Positions 32,351-41,245 of a stretch of 64,000 nucleotides of DNA are shown here, piece after piece. Each line of letters starts with the position of its first letter. The stretch's first letter is position 1. A program made the translations under genes and the position numbers. The DNA lies in assembly GCF_011058165.1 (NCBI RefSeq), contig NZ_JAALEG010000014.1:28116-92115 (forward strand). The letters are read 5' to 3'. Origin of the DNA: Rhodococcus aetherivorans (GTDB lineage: Bacteria > Actinomycetota > Actinomycetes > Mycobacteriales > Mycobacteriaceae). Below the pieces are notes generated by a model that ran no database searches, was not told where the DNA came from, and saw only the letters and a program-made list of their open reading frames with translations.

Positions 32351-34435
32351 GTGTCGCTGTGGTCGACTGCACTGTCCCCCGGGATGCTCAGCGAGTACGT
32401 CTGGCTCGACCTGATGCCGTGGCTCGACCGGTACGGCTCGGCCCGCAACGCGCAACTGGCCGCCCTCGTCCCCGACGAACGCTGGTGGGAACGCCGGTCC
32501 CCGGCGGAGACCGCCGCCTCCGCCGACGTCGTGGCGATCTGTGGGGAACTGGCCCGCATCTACGTCACCGAGCACCCCGATCTCGCGTTCTCCACGGGAA
32601 TCGCCGACACCGTCGACGTCCCCGTCGCGGCGCTCGGGCTCGGCACCCGCGCCGCCGCCACCGTCGCGCGGCTGCCCCGCGCGGCGACCACCGCCGGCCT
32701 GCTCGGCTACACGCCCGCCGCCCTGTTCTCCGTGCGCGGTGCGGGCCCGGAGACCGTGCACCAGATCGTGCAGGCCGTCCTCGTCCTCGCGATCCTGCGG
32801 GACCCGGCGTCGCTGCGGGTGGCGACCGACGCCCCCACGCTCCCGCCGGCGCTGTCGCTGCTGATCGACGACCTCGTCGCGCTCGCGCGGTGGCGCGGGC
32901 TGCGCGCCGACCCCGACCGGCCGTTGGTGCGGGTCGAGCTCGAGGACGGCACCCCCGAGGAGATCCAGCAGGTCGCCGCGCGCATCGCCGCCCTGACCGC
33001 GCGTGACCTGCCCGTGCCGGCGCCCCACCGCGCGCTCGACGAACTCGCCGCGTACGTCGCCGGGCTGTCCGCGTCCGAGCGCGACGCGATCCGCCGCCGC
33101 GTCCTCGGCGACGAGCCGCCCGACCCGGACGCGCCGTCGACCTTCGCGTTCGGTACCGCCGTCGGCGACCTGCTCGCGGCGCTGCGCGTGGACGTGCGCC
33201 CCGTCGCCGCCCTCGACCGGATGCTGGGGTTGCGGCCGGAGCTGGCCCAGCCCGTCCCGGGGCTCGACGTGCCGCTGTGGCGGGCTCTCGCCCGCCTCGA
33301 CGACCGCTTCGAGGTGGTCGACGGGTGGGTCGCCGTGCCCGGCCTGGCCGAGGCCGAGCGCCGCACCCACGCGCTGCTCGCCGAGTTCGAATCCCCGAAC
33401 GGGGTCGTCGAACCCGCGGCCGTCGCTGTCGTGTGGGACCTGCCCGCCGCGGAGTTCGCCGCGTGGCTGCGCCGGTGCGGTGTACCGATGTTCGAGGGCC
33501 GCGCTCTGACCCGGCGGTCCGCGTTCGCCGATCATGCCGCGGCGGTTCTCGAGGTGATCGGGGATCCGCTGCCGGCCGCGGAGCTCGTCGACCGCATGGG
33601 CACCCCCGCGGGTCCCGCCGCCGTGATCGACGCGATCGGCGCAGACGAACGGTTCACGCTCTCCGAGGACGGCAGGTGGTCACTCAGCGAATGGGAGACC
33701 GACGAGGCGGGCGCGGTGCGCGGCCGCATCGCCCGGATCGTCGACGCCGACGGCGGATCCGCCGACCTGGACCGCGTCGTCGACCGTCTGGTCGAGCGTT
33801 TCGGGGTGTCGCCGACCAGCGCCCGCATCTTCGCCGGCAGCGGTGACTTCGAGATCGTCGACGGCCGGGTGCGCCGGCGCCGCCGCACCCACGTGAGCAT
33901 CAAGCCGCCGCACCGCACCCGCCGCCTCTACCGCCTCGGCGACGTGTGGCGGCTGCGGGTCACCGCCACGCGTGACCACCTGCGCGGTGCCGACTTCCCG
34001 GTGCCGTCCGCGGTCGCGGGGGTCATCGGCTGCGCGCCGGGCCGCGAGGTCTCCCTGTCGTCCCGGCTGGGCACCCAGGTCGTGCGCTGGACCGGCGCGT
34101 CCCCCCATCTCGGCAGCGTGCGACGGTTTCTCGAGGACCTCGGGGTGGACGAGGGCAACGAGATGTTCCTCGAGTTCCATCCCGGCGGCCGGTTCGACGT
34201 GCTGCCGCTGCGCACCGTTGCCGACAACGCCGAACCGCTGCGCAAGGCGCTCGCCCTCATCGGCCACTCGGCCCCGGAGATCGTGCCGGACGAGGGCGTC
34301 GCGCCGGCCTTCGCCGCCGCCGTCGGCCTGGGCGACGAGACCCGGCCGCGCCGGGTGCTCAGCGCCTACCGGGCCCGGCACGAGGCCGAGGTGACCGCAT
34401 TGCTCGAGCAGGCATGGGTGCGCGTGCCAAGCTGA
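32351..34435 (+). CDS. Large protein with RNAP alpha-CTD-like and winged-helix segments, unknown function
   Basis: This 694-residue soluble protein opens SLWSTALSPGMLSEYVWLDL. Residues about 88-140 (GLGTRAAATVARLPRAATTA onward, with RGAGPETVHQIVQAV) look like the helix-hairpin-helix domain of the RNA polymerase alpha C-terminus. The middle is helical. Around 390-500 are HTH-like blocks (RIVDADGGSADLDRVVDRLV, then RFGVSPTSARIFA), followed by a basic stretch RRRRRTHVS and a beta-rich C-terminal region. The GTG start at 32351 has GAGGAG about 9 nt upstream. It is 4 bp from the NERD-helicase, indicating joint action on DNA or transcription. Function is not known to me. Confidence 0.7.
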   Translation: MSLWSTALSPGMLSEYVWLDLMPWLDRYGSARNAQLAALVPDERWWERRSPAETAASADVVAICGELARIYVTEHPDLAFSTGIADTVDVPVAALGLGTRAAATVARLPRAATTAGLLGYTPAALFSVRGAGPETVHQIVQAVLVLAILRDPASLRVATDAPTLPPALSLLIDDLVALARWRGLRADPDRPLVRVELEDGTPEEIQQVAARIAALTARDLPVPAPHRALDELAAYVAGLSASERDAIRRRVLGDEPPDPDAPSTFAFGTAVGDLLAALRVDVRPVAALDRMLGLRPELAQPVPGLDVPLWRALARLDDRFEVVDGWVAVPGLAEAERRTHALLAEFESPNGVVEPAAVAVVWDLPAAEFAAWLRRCGVPMFEGRALTRRSAFADHAAAVLEVIGDPLPAAELVDRMGTPAGPAAVIDAIGADERFTLSEDGRWSLSEWETDEAGAVRGRIARIVDADGGSADLDRVVDRLVERFGVSPTSARIFAGSGDFEIVDGRVRRRRRTHVSIKPPHRTRRLYRLGDVWRLRVTATRDHLRGADFPVPSAVAGVIGCAPGREVSLSSRLGTQVVRWTGASPHLGSVRRFLEDLGVDEGNEMFLEFHPGGRFDVLPLRTVADNAEPLRKALALIGHSAPEIVPDEGVAPAFAAAVGLGDETRPRRVLSAYRARHEAEVTALLEQAWVRVPS

Positions 34436-34439
34436 GCGC

Positions 34440-36095
34440 ATGCCGATCCGCAGACCCGAGCATCCGCTGTTGGCGAACGACGCCGAACGCGTCGTCTGGG
34501 ACGCGCTCGTCCGGCAGCTCGGCGACGGTGATCTCGTCGCCGCGGGCCTGCGCGTCACCGACCATCTCAAGGACCACGAGATCGACTTCGTCCTAGCCCT
34601 CGAGGGCCACGGCATCGCGTGCCTCGAGGTCAAGGGCGGCCAGGTGTGGCACGACGGCTTCCAGTGGGTGCAGGCCCGGCAGGGCAAGGACCGGTCGATC
34701 GATCCGGTCCGGCAGGTGATGCAGTCCTGCTACGCGCTGCGCCGCTACGTCGAGGCCGACCCCCGCTGGACGCAGGGCCGGCTGCGCTGGGACCACTTCG
34801 TCGTCCTGCCCAACACCGAGGTCCGCGCCGACTTCGCCCTGCCCGAGTGCCCCCGCTGGAAGGTGATCGACCGCAACGACCTCGGCAGCATCGCCGAACG
34901 GCTGCGCGCGGTGCTCGACAAGCAGGAACTCGACCGGCCGGCCCTCGTCGCCGACGGCGTCGACCAGTTCGCCGAGGTGCTCGCGGGCCGTGGCCTGCCG
35001 CAGCGCGACGTGGTTTCGCGTGCCGTCGCCAACGAGGACGCCGCGGACCGGCTCACCGAGCAGCAGGCCGTCATCCTCGACGCGACCCGCCTGCTGACCC
35101 GGGTCGAGGTGCGCGGCGGCGCCGGCACAGGCAAGACGTTCCTCGCCCTCGAGCAGGCCCGGCGCCTCGCCGAGCAGCACCAGCGGGTCGCGTTGATCTG
35201 CTATTCGCACGGCCTCGCGTCGTACCTGCAGCGGATCACCGCGACGTGGAACCGGAAGAAGCGGCCCGCATACGTCGGCGAGTTCCACGCCCTCGGCCGG
35301 CTGTGGGGGGCCGCCGAGGGTCCCGACGAGGCCCTGCGCACCGCCGACACCGTGCGCTTCTGGGAACACGACCTGCCCGCCCAGATGACCGAGCTGGCCC
35401 GGTCGCTGCCGGAGGGACAGCGCTTCGACGCGGTCGTCGTCGACGAGGCGCAGGACTTCGCCGACGCCTGGTGGGATCCGATCATGGCCGCCCTGCGCGA
35501 CGAGGAGACCAGCGGCATCTACGTGTTCACCGACGAGGCGCAGCGGGTGTTCGACCGGGAGGGCCGGCCCCCGGTGCCGCTGGTTCCGCTGGTGCTCGAC
35601 CACAACCTGCGCAACACCCGGCAGATCGCGGGGACCTTCGGCCCGCTCGTCGGGCAGCGGATGCGGCTGCTCGGCGGCGACGGCCCCGACGTGCAGTTCG
35701 TCGCGTGCCGCGGCGACGAGGCGCTCGCCGTGGCCGACGACCGGATCGACGCCCTGCTCGAGGAGGGCTGGCGGCCCGGCGACGTCGCGCTGCTCGCGAC
35801 GGGCAGCCGGCACCCGGAGCAGATGGCGCGCCAGTCCGAGGGCAACTCGGCGTACTGGGACAGCTTCTGGGACACCGAACAGGTCTTCTACGGGCATGTC
35901 CTCGGCTTCAAGGGACTCGAGCGCCGGGCGGTGGTGCTCGCGGTGAACGAGACGCAGCCCCAGGAGCGCTCGCGCGAGCGCCTGTACGTGGGGTTGTCCC
36001 GGGCCCGCGACCAGCTGGTGGTGTGCGGGGACCCGGACTTCGTCCGGCAGGTCGGCGGTCCGGAGCTGGCGGCACGGCTGGGGATCGGCCGATGA
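34440..36095 (+). CDS. NERD-domain nuclease-helicase (superfamily I)
   Basis: This 551-residue protein has an N-terminal NERD domain (about 10-130) with the nuclease-like pattern DFVLALEGHGIACLEVKGG (D..ExK), then an SF1 helicase. Walker A is GGAGTGKT (about 226-233), Walker B is VVVDEAQDF (about 335), and later motifs include DHNLRNTRQI, KGLERRAVVLAVNET and YVGLSRARDQLVV (motif VI). NERD-helicases are implied in DNA processing and appear in some phage-defence contexts. It is tightly linked to the upstream alpha-CTD-like protein and overlaps the following membrane protein by 4 bp. Confidence 0.87.
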   Translation: MPIRRPEHPLLANDAERVVWDALVRQLGDGDLVAAGLRVTDHLKDHEIDFVLALEGHGIACLEVKGGQVWHDGFQWVQARQGKDRSIDPVRQVMQSCYALRRYVEADPRWTQGRLRWDHFVVLPNTEVRADFALPECPRWKVIDRNDLGSIAERLRAVLDKQELDRPALVADGVDQFAEVLAGRGLPQRDVVSRAVANEDAADRLTEQQAVILDATRLLTRVEVRGGAGTGKTFLALEQARRLAEQHQRVALICYSHGLASYLQRITATWNRKKRPAYVGEFHALGRLWGAAEGPDEALRTADTVRFWEHDLPAQMTELARSLPEGQRFDAVVVDEAQDFADAWWDPIMAALRDEETSGIYVFTDEAQRVFDREGRPPVPLVPLVLDHNLRNTRQIAGTFGPLVGQRMRLLGGDGPDVQFVACRGDEALAVADDRIDALLEEGWRPGDVALLATGSRHPEQMARQSEGNSAYWDSFWDTEQVFYGHVLGFKGLERRAVVLAVNETQPQERSRERLYVGLSRARDQLVVCGDPDFVRQVGGPELAARLGIGR

Positions 36096-36715
36096 GCCTG
36101 CTGCGGGACTGGACGGTGTCGGCGACGGCGGGGGAGTTCGTCGGATTCCTCGTTCCCGCCGTCGTCGGGGCCGTGCTGTTCGACAGTGCCGCGGCGTTGC
36201 CGGCGCTGATGGCGGCCGGTGTCGTCGAGGGATCGGTGCTGGGCTGGTCGCAGGCGCGGGTGCTGCGGCACCGGCTGCCGGCGATGTCGGTCCGGCGCTG
36301 GGTGCTGGGCACGGGTGTCGCCGCCGCGTGCGCCTACCTGCTGGGGATGTCGCCCTCGACCTTCTACGAGACGTGGTCCGCGTGGCCGGTGGCGATCCCG
36401 ATCGCGCTCGGTGTCCTCTTCGGCGTGGCGTTGCTGGGTTCGATCGGGGTCGCGCAGTGGCTCGAGCTGCGTCGGCACCTCCCGCGCGCCGGGCGCTGGA
36501 TCGTGTGGACGGCCGGTGCGTGGCTGGCCGGTCTCACGCTGTTCCTCGTGGTGTGCACGCCGCTGTGGCAGCCCGGCCAGCCGCTGTGGCTCACCGTGGC
36601 GATCGGGGCGCTCGGCGGCCTGCTGATGGCGTTCGTGACCGCCCTGGTCACCGGCTTCGGCATCCGTCACCTGCTCGGCACGGAGCATCCTGCTGCGCCC
36701 GTCGTGCGCGCGTAG
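36092..36715 (+). CDS. Polytopic membrane protein, unknown function
   Basis: This 207-residue protein has about six hydrophobic helices (near 15-32, 33-50, 68-85, 97-118, 134-152 and 160-182) and short polar ends. I recognise no named family. Its ATG overlaps the NERD-helicase stop (ATGA), so it is expressed with it. Coupling of a membrane protein to a nuclease-helicase is reminiscent of abortive-infection modules, but there is no direct evidence. Confidence 0.75.
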   Translation: MSLLRDWTVSATAGEFVGFLVPAVVGAVLFDSAAALPALMAAGVVEGSVLGWSQARVLRHRLPAMSVRRWVLGTGVAAACAYLLGMSPSTFYETWSAWPVAIPIALGVLFGVALLGSIGVAQWLELRRHLPRAGRWIVWTAGAWLAGLTLFLVVCTPLWQPGQPLWLTVAIGALGGLLMAFVTALVTGFGIRHLLGTEHPAAPVVRA

Positions 36716-36727
36716 CACCATGGAGCC

Positions 36728-37660
36728 ATGGCCGACGACGCGCACATCGAGGAACCGGGTCCCGCCGACGAAGCCGTCGCCCGCGCCCTGCGGGACGCGA
36801 TCGTCTCGGTCGAGGCCGCCGTCGCGCGGGTGCACGAGTTCTCCGCGGAGATCTTCGAGCTGGTCGGCGCACCCGGAGGCGGGGACGCCGTCGACCACCA
36901 CAACGCGCTGACCAGGGTGGCTGGGCTCCTGGACGCCACCGGGCAGCTGCGCGCCACCGACTGGGAATCCGTGCGCGGCCTCGGCGACGTACTCGCCGAT
37001 CGGGCCGGGCGGCTGCGAGCCCACACCGGAGAAGTGCTCGACGGGCTCGCCGCCGACGCTCCGGCGCAGGACCGGGTGGCCTGCCTGCAGCAGGCCGTGG
37101 AGACCGACCGGCTCGGCGAGACGTTGCAGCTGCTCGTCCTCGTCGAGGACTCGCTGAACCTGTGGCAGCGGCTGCGGCTCGCGCGGATCCGCACCACCGA
37201 ACCGGACCGGCTCGAGCACGAATGCGCGGCGATCGGCACGACGCTCGCCGGGCGCGTCGAGCGGGACGTCGGGCTGCTGCTGCGCGCCCGCGCACGGCTG
37301 GCGAGCTACGCCGCGCTCAAGCCGTTCGAGCTGGTGCGATGGCTGTCGACCGCCCGGGTGAAGAAGGACATCGCCCGGCTCCGGGCGGACCTGGACGACG
37401 TCGCGGCGGCGCTCGGCAGCGCCGCGGAGCGCGCCCTCGAGGCCGAGGATCCGTCGGTGGCCGAGAACCTGGCGGAGCTGGGCAACCCGGTCCGGGCCGT
37501 CAGCGGTGCCCTCGGCGACAGCGCCCGCACCCTCGGCGGCCGGGCCGTCGGGGCGGGCAGCACCGGGGTCGGGAAGCTGGGCCGGGGGCTGCACCGGGTC
37601 GCGGAGCCCCGCCGGCGGCCGGGCGGCGACGTGCCGCTGACGACCGCCCCCGACGCCTGA
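36728..37660 (+). CDS. Helical protein of unknown function
   Basis: This 310-residue protein, predicted largely alpha-helical from its heptad-like Leu/Ala/Arg pattern, has no transmembrane segment and a basic, Gly/Arg-rich C-terminus. I recognise no domain. It starts 12 bp after the membrane protein and may be the last gene of the same operon. Confidence 0.7.
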   Translation: MADDAHIEEPGPADEAVARALRDAIVSVEAAVARVHEFSAEIFELVGAPGGGDAVDHHNALTRVAGLLDATGQLRATDWESVRGLGDVLADRAGRLRAHTGEVLDGLAADAPAQDRVACLQQAVETDRLGETLQLLVLVEDSLNLWQRLRLARIRTTEPDRLEHECAAIGTTLAGRVERDVGLLLRARARLASYAALKPFELVRWLSTARVKKDIARLRADLDDVAAALGSAAERALEAEDPSVAENLAELGNPVRAVSGALGDSARTLGGRAVGAGSTGVGKLGRGLHRVAEPRRRPGGDVPLTTAPDA

Positions 37661-37691
37661 CCGCCGCGACGGGCGCGGCGCGGACCGCCCA

Positions 37692-37697
37692 TATGAT
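37692..37697 (+). promoter_or_regulatory. -10 hexamer for a probable leaderless LysR transcript
   Basis: TATGAT ends 6 nt before the ATG at 37704; no ribosome site is present. Confidence 0.55.
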
Positions 37698-37703
37698 CGA
37701 TTC

Positions 37704-38627
37704 ATGAGCAGCGACCGGGCGCCGGCCTTCACCATGCGGCAACTGGTCGCCTTCGTCGCCGTCGCCGAGACCGGGACGATCAGCGCGGCGGCCGACCGGC
37801 TGCTGGTGTCGCAGTCGGCGGTGTCGCTGGCGGTCACCGAACTCGAGAAGGCGCTGTCGGCGCAGCTGTGCGTGCGCCGCCGTGCCCACGGCGTGCACCT
37901 CACGCCGGCGGGGGAGTCGCTGCTGGCCCGGGCGCGGGCCCTGCTGCAGCAGGCGAGCGAGATCGAGGACGAGATGCTCGGGGCGGGCGGCGAACTCGCC
38001 GGCCGGCTCGCCGTCGGGTGTTACACGACGGTCGGGCCGACGATCCTGCCGCCGCTGCTGTCCGAGTTCACCGAGCTTCATCCGCGGGTGTCGCTCGAGT
38101 TCCGGGAGGCGATGGCCGACGAGCTGGGCGAGCGGCTCGAGGGCGGGGCGCTGGACGCGGTGATCACCTACGACCTGGAGCTGCCACCGGCATGGCGCAC
38201 CGCCACGCTGATGACGAGGCGGCCGGCGCTGGTCGTGCAGGCGGGGCACCGGCTGGCGGCCACGCCCGGCCCGGTGGAGCTGGCCTCGGTGCGGGACGAA
38301 CCGATGGTGTTGCTCGACGCGGTGCCGGCGTCGACACACGCGATGCAGGTGTGTGCGCGGGCCGGGTTCACGCCCCGGATCGAGTACCGGTCGGCGAACT
38401 ACGAGACCGTGCGGGCGTACGTCGGCCGGGGCCTGGGCTGGACGATCATGCTGCACCAGCCGCAGCTCAACCGCACCTACGGCGGACTGAAGATCGTGCT
38501 GTTGCCGATCGACGTCCCCGACCTCGATCCGGTGCGGCTGGTCATCGCCTGGCGTCCCGACGTGGTGCTCAGCCGGGTGGTACGCGAGTTCATCTCGTTC
38601 GCAACGGCCCGCGTGGGCGCGCTGTGA
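37704..38627 (+). CDS. LysR-family transcriptional regulator
   Basis: This 307-residue LysR regulator has an HTH at about 8-67 (TMRQLVAFVAVAETGTISAA, with RLLVSQSAVSLAVTELEKAL) and a co-inducer domain. It is clearly related to the LysR encoded at 46985: both begin with a TMRQL-AFVAVAETGTI stretch, share GCY near residue 107 and VGRGLGWT near 245. It lies directly upstream of the acyl-CoA dehydrogenase operon in the same direction and is the natural regulator of the promoter at 38683. Confidence 0.88.
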   Translation: MSSDRAPAFTMRQLVAFVAVAETGTISAAADRLLVSQSAVSLAVTELEKALSAQLCVRRRAHGVHLTPAGESLLARARALLQQASEIEDEMLGAGGELAGRLAVGCYTTVGPTILPPLLSEFTELHPRVSLEFREAMADELGERLEGGALDAVITYDLELPPAWRTATLMTRRPALVVQAGHRLAATPGPVELASVRDEPMVLLDAVPASTHAMQVCARAGFTPRIEYRSANYETVRAYVGRGLGWTIMLHQPQLNRTYGGLKIVLLPIDVPDLDPVRLVIAWRPDVVLSRVVREFISFATARVGAL

Positions 38628-38682
38628 GCGGCGCCGCCGACCATTCTTGAGTATTTCTCATATCGATCAGCAGATTCCTGTT

Positions 38683-38712
38683 CTTTTCTGAGGTTGTGAC
38701 TGCGGACATACT
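38683..38712 (+). promoter_or_regulatory. Shared-architecture promoter A (acyl-CoA dehydrogenase operon)
   Basis: CTTTTC (38683-38688), TTGTGA (38694-38699) and CATACT (38707-38712) occur in this order. The TTGTGA to CATACT spacing (13 bp start to start) is identical to that in promoters B and C. CTTTTC and CATACT are 18 bp apart and may be the -35 and -10 elements. The upstream AT-rich TATCGATCAG stretch resembles TATCA elements before promoters B and C and is a possible LysR site. Confidence 0.6.
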
Positions 38713-38807
38713 GGGTTCCGACGCGCTGATCGGCAGCGCGCGGTCCGGGTTCCGTTCCCGGCTCCGATGAGAAGCGCTGATTCACAACCACTTCGAGGAG
38801 ATCGATA

Positions 38808-39995
38808 ATGTCTGCCACGGACGCCCTGCATCCGCCGGTCCTCTTCGCGCCGGAACACGAGGAGTTCGCCCAGTGGGTCCGCGAGTTCGCGGCACCGCAC
38901 GCCGAGAGCTACCTCGAACGCGCCCACCGCGAGGAGTTCCCGTGGGACCTCGCCGAGAAGATGGCCGCACAGGGCCTCCTCGGCCTCGGCGTCTCCGAGG
39001 AGAACGGCGGTCAGGGCCGCATCGGCGAGGTGCTCACCAAGACGCACCTCGGCATCGCCCACGAGGAACTGGCCTACGCGAACTTCTACCTCAGCCAGCT
39101 CGCCTACACGAACGACCTCACCGGCCCGCTGCTCGAGCGCTTCCTCGCCCCCGATGTCGCGAAGGACTGGGTGCGCGGCATCGTCGAGGGCCGCCACGTC
39201 GTCGCCCTCGGCCTGACCGAGCCGGGAAGCGGCTCGGACGCGATGGCCATGCGCGCCAAGGCCGAGAAGGTCGACGGCGGCTGGAAGCTCAACGGCGAGA
39301 AGACGTCCATCACCTTCGCCCCGCACGCCAAGGCGATGATCACCTTCGTCAAGGCCCGCGGCGCCACCCCGGAGGAATCCGGCGTCACCGCCTTCCTCGT
39401 GCCCCTCGACTCCGACGGCGTGAGCATGCAGAAGTTCCCGGACGCCGGCTGGAAGCCGCTCGGCCGGGCCGGTGTGTTCCTCGACGACGTCTTCGTCCCG
39501 GACGAGTACGTCATCGGTGGCGTCGGCAACGGATTCCGGCTCGTCATGAGCGAATTCGACTACACCCGTTCGGTCATCGGCCTGATGTCGACCGGAGTCG
39601 CCCGCAAGGCCCTCGACATCACCATCGACTACGTCAAGTCCCGCAAGGCGTTCGGCAAGCCGGTCGCCTCGTTCCAGGGTGTGTCCTTCCCGATCGCCGA
39701 GAACGCCACCAAGCTCGAGGCGGCCCGCTGGCTCACCTACCGCGCCCTCTCTCTCGCCGACGCAGGCAGGCCCTTCACGAAGGAGGCCGCGATGACCAAG
39801 CTCTACGCCACCGACGTCTCGCTGCAGACCATCCGCGACTGCATCGTCGCCCACGGCCACAGCGGCTTCGCCGAGGAACTGCCGCTGCAGGCCATGCTGC
39901 GCGACGTCTCCGGACTCGAGATCGGCGAGGGCACCCCGCAGATCCAGAAGGTCGTCATCGGCCGCGCGCTGCTCGGACGGGAGGCCACCGCATGA
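38808..39995 (+). CDS. Acyl-CoA dehydrogenase
   Basis: This 395-residue FAD acyl-CoA dehydrogenase introduces a 2,3-double bond in an acyl-CoA. It has the FAD-binding LTEPGSGSDA motif (about 136-145), SRKAFGKPVASFQ and the C-terminal catalytic-base region IGEGTPQIQ with Glu374. The start is the ATG at 38808, with GAGGAG upstream. It is the first gene of an operon with a CoA-transferase (ATGA overlap), an enolase-superfamily enzyme and a racemase, so the substrate is probably a branched or cyclic acid activated by CoA transfer. Confidence 0.92.
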   Translation: MSATDALHPPVLFAPEHEEFAQWVREFAAPHAESYLERAHREEFPWDLAEKMAAQGLLGLGVSEENGGQGRIGEVLTKTHLGIAHEELAYANFYLSQLAYTNDLTGPLLERFLAPDVAKDWVRGIVEGRHVVALGLTEPGSGSDAMAMRAKAEKVDGGWKLNGEKTSITFAPHAKAMITFVKARGATPEESGVTAFLVPLDSDGVSMQKFPDAGWKPLGRAGVFLDDVFVPDEYVIGGVGNGFRLVMSEFDYTRSVIGLMSTGVARKALDITIDYVKSRKAFGKPVASFQGVSFPIAENATKLEAARWLTYRALSLADAGRPFTKEAAMTKLYATDVSLQTIRDCIVAHGHSGFAEELPLQAMLRDVSGLEIGEGTPQIQKVVIGRALLGREATA

Positions 39996-41245
39996 GCACC
40001 AGCCGGCGCCGCGCCCTCGACGGGGTGCGGGTCATCGACCTGACCCAGGCCCTCGCCGGGCCGTTCTGCACGTCGCTGCTCGCAGACCAGGGGGCCGACG
40101 TGATCAAGGTGGAGCCGCCGCGCGGCGACTTCCTCCGCTACGCCGGCCCGTTCGCCTCCGACGACGAGCCCCGCGACTACGGCGGAGTGTTCCAGTCGGC
40201 CAACCGCAACAAGCGGTCGATCGTGCTGGACCTGAAGAAGCCCGACGCCCGCGACGTGCTGCTGCGCCTGATCGACGACGCCGACATCCTCGTCGAGAAC
40301 TTCAGCGCCGGCGTCATGGACCGCTTCGGCCTCGACTACGACACCCTCGCCGCGCGCAATCCCCGCCTGGTGTACGCCTCGATCCGCGGGTTCGGCGACA
40401 AGGCCGGCGGGCACAGCCCCTACCGGGACTGGCCGGCCTTCGACATCGTCGCGCAGGCCATGGGTGGGCTCATGTCCATCACCGGTACCGACGCCGAGCA
40501 CCCCGTCCGGGTGGGTTCCGGTGTCGGCGACACGGTTCCGGGCCTGTTCGCCGCCTTCGGGATCCTCGCCGCCCTGCGCGACGCCGAGCGCACCGGGCAG
40601 GGCCAGTACGTCGACGTCGCCATGGCCGACGCCGTCCTCGCGATCTCCGAGGTCGTGGTCAACACCTACGGCCACACCGGCCGGGTCCCCGGCCCGCTCG
40701 GCAACCAGCTGCAGGGTTTCGCGCCGTTCGACACGGTGCAGGCACAGGACGGCGTCGTCGCGCTGGGTGCCCCGCACAACCCGCAGTGGGCCAAGCTCGC
40801 CGCCGTCATGGGGCAGCCGGAACTCGTCGACGACCCGCGGTTCGCCACCGACCACGACCGGTGGCTCAACCGCGATGCCGTCTACGAGGTGGTCAACGCC
40901 TGGACCCGCACCCGCACCGTCGCCGAACTCATCGAGCTGCTCGGCGGCAAGGTGCCGCTCGGCCCGATCCTCGACGCCGCGGACATCTTCGCGGACCCCC
41001 ACTTCCGGGCCCGCGACATGCTGCCGACCGTCACGCACCCGCACAACGGCCGTGCCGTCACCGTCCCCGGCATCCCCGCCAAGCTCTCCCGCACCCCGGG
41101 CGCGGTCGAGCGCCGCGCCCCGCTCATCGGCGAGCACACCGTCGAGATCCTCCGGGAGGCCGGCCTCGACACCGCCGAACTCACGGCCCTGGCCGACGCC
41201 GGCGCCACCGTCATCCCTTCTTCCGCTCAGGAGCACGTCGCATGA
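39992..41245 (+). CDS. Class III CoA-transferase
   Basis: This 417-residue CaiB/BaiF-family transferase has the catalytic Asp at D180 (GSGVGDTVPGLFAAFG), with the LDGVRVIDLTQALAGP start and NRNKRSIVLDL signature. The Asp and the lack of the racemase His-Asp pattern favour CoA transfer. It probably loads CoA on to the pathway acid, using a product CoA-ester as donor. It overlaps both neighbours by 4 bp. Confidence 0.92.
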   Translation: MSTSRRRALDGVRVIDLTQALAGPFCTSLLADQGADVIKVEPPRGDFLRYAGPFASDDEPRDYGGVFQSANRNKRSIVLDLKKPDARDVLLRLIDDADILVENFSAGVMDRFGLDYDTLAARNPRLVYASIRGFGDKAGGHSPYRDWPAFDIVAQAMGGLMSITGTDAEHPVRVGSGVGDTVPGLFAAFGILAALRDAERTGQGQYVDVAMADAVLAISEVVVNTYGHTGRVPGPLGNQLQGFAPFDTVQAQDGVVALGAPHNPQWAKLAAVMGQPELVDDPRFATDHDRWLNRDAVYEVVNAWTRTRTVAELIELLGGKVPLGPILDAADIFADPHFRARDMLPTVTHPHNGRAVTVPGIPAKLSRTPGAVERRAPLIGEHTVEILREAGLDTAELTALADAGATVIPSSAQEHVA

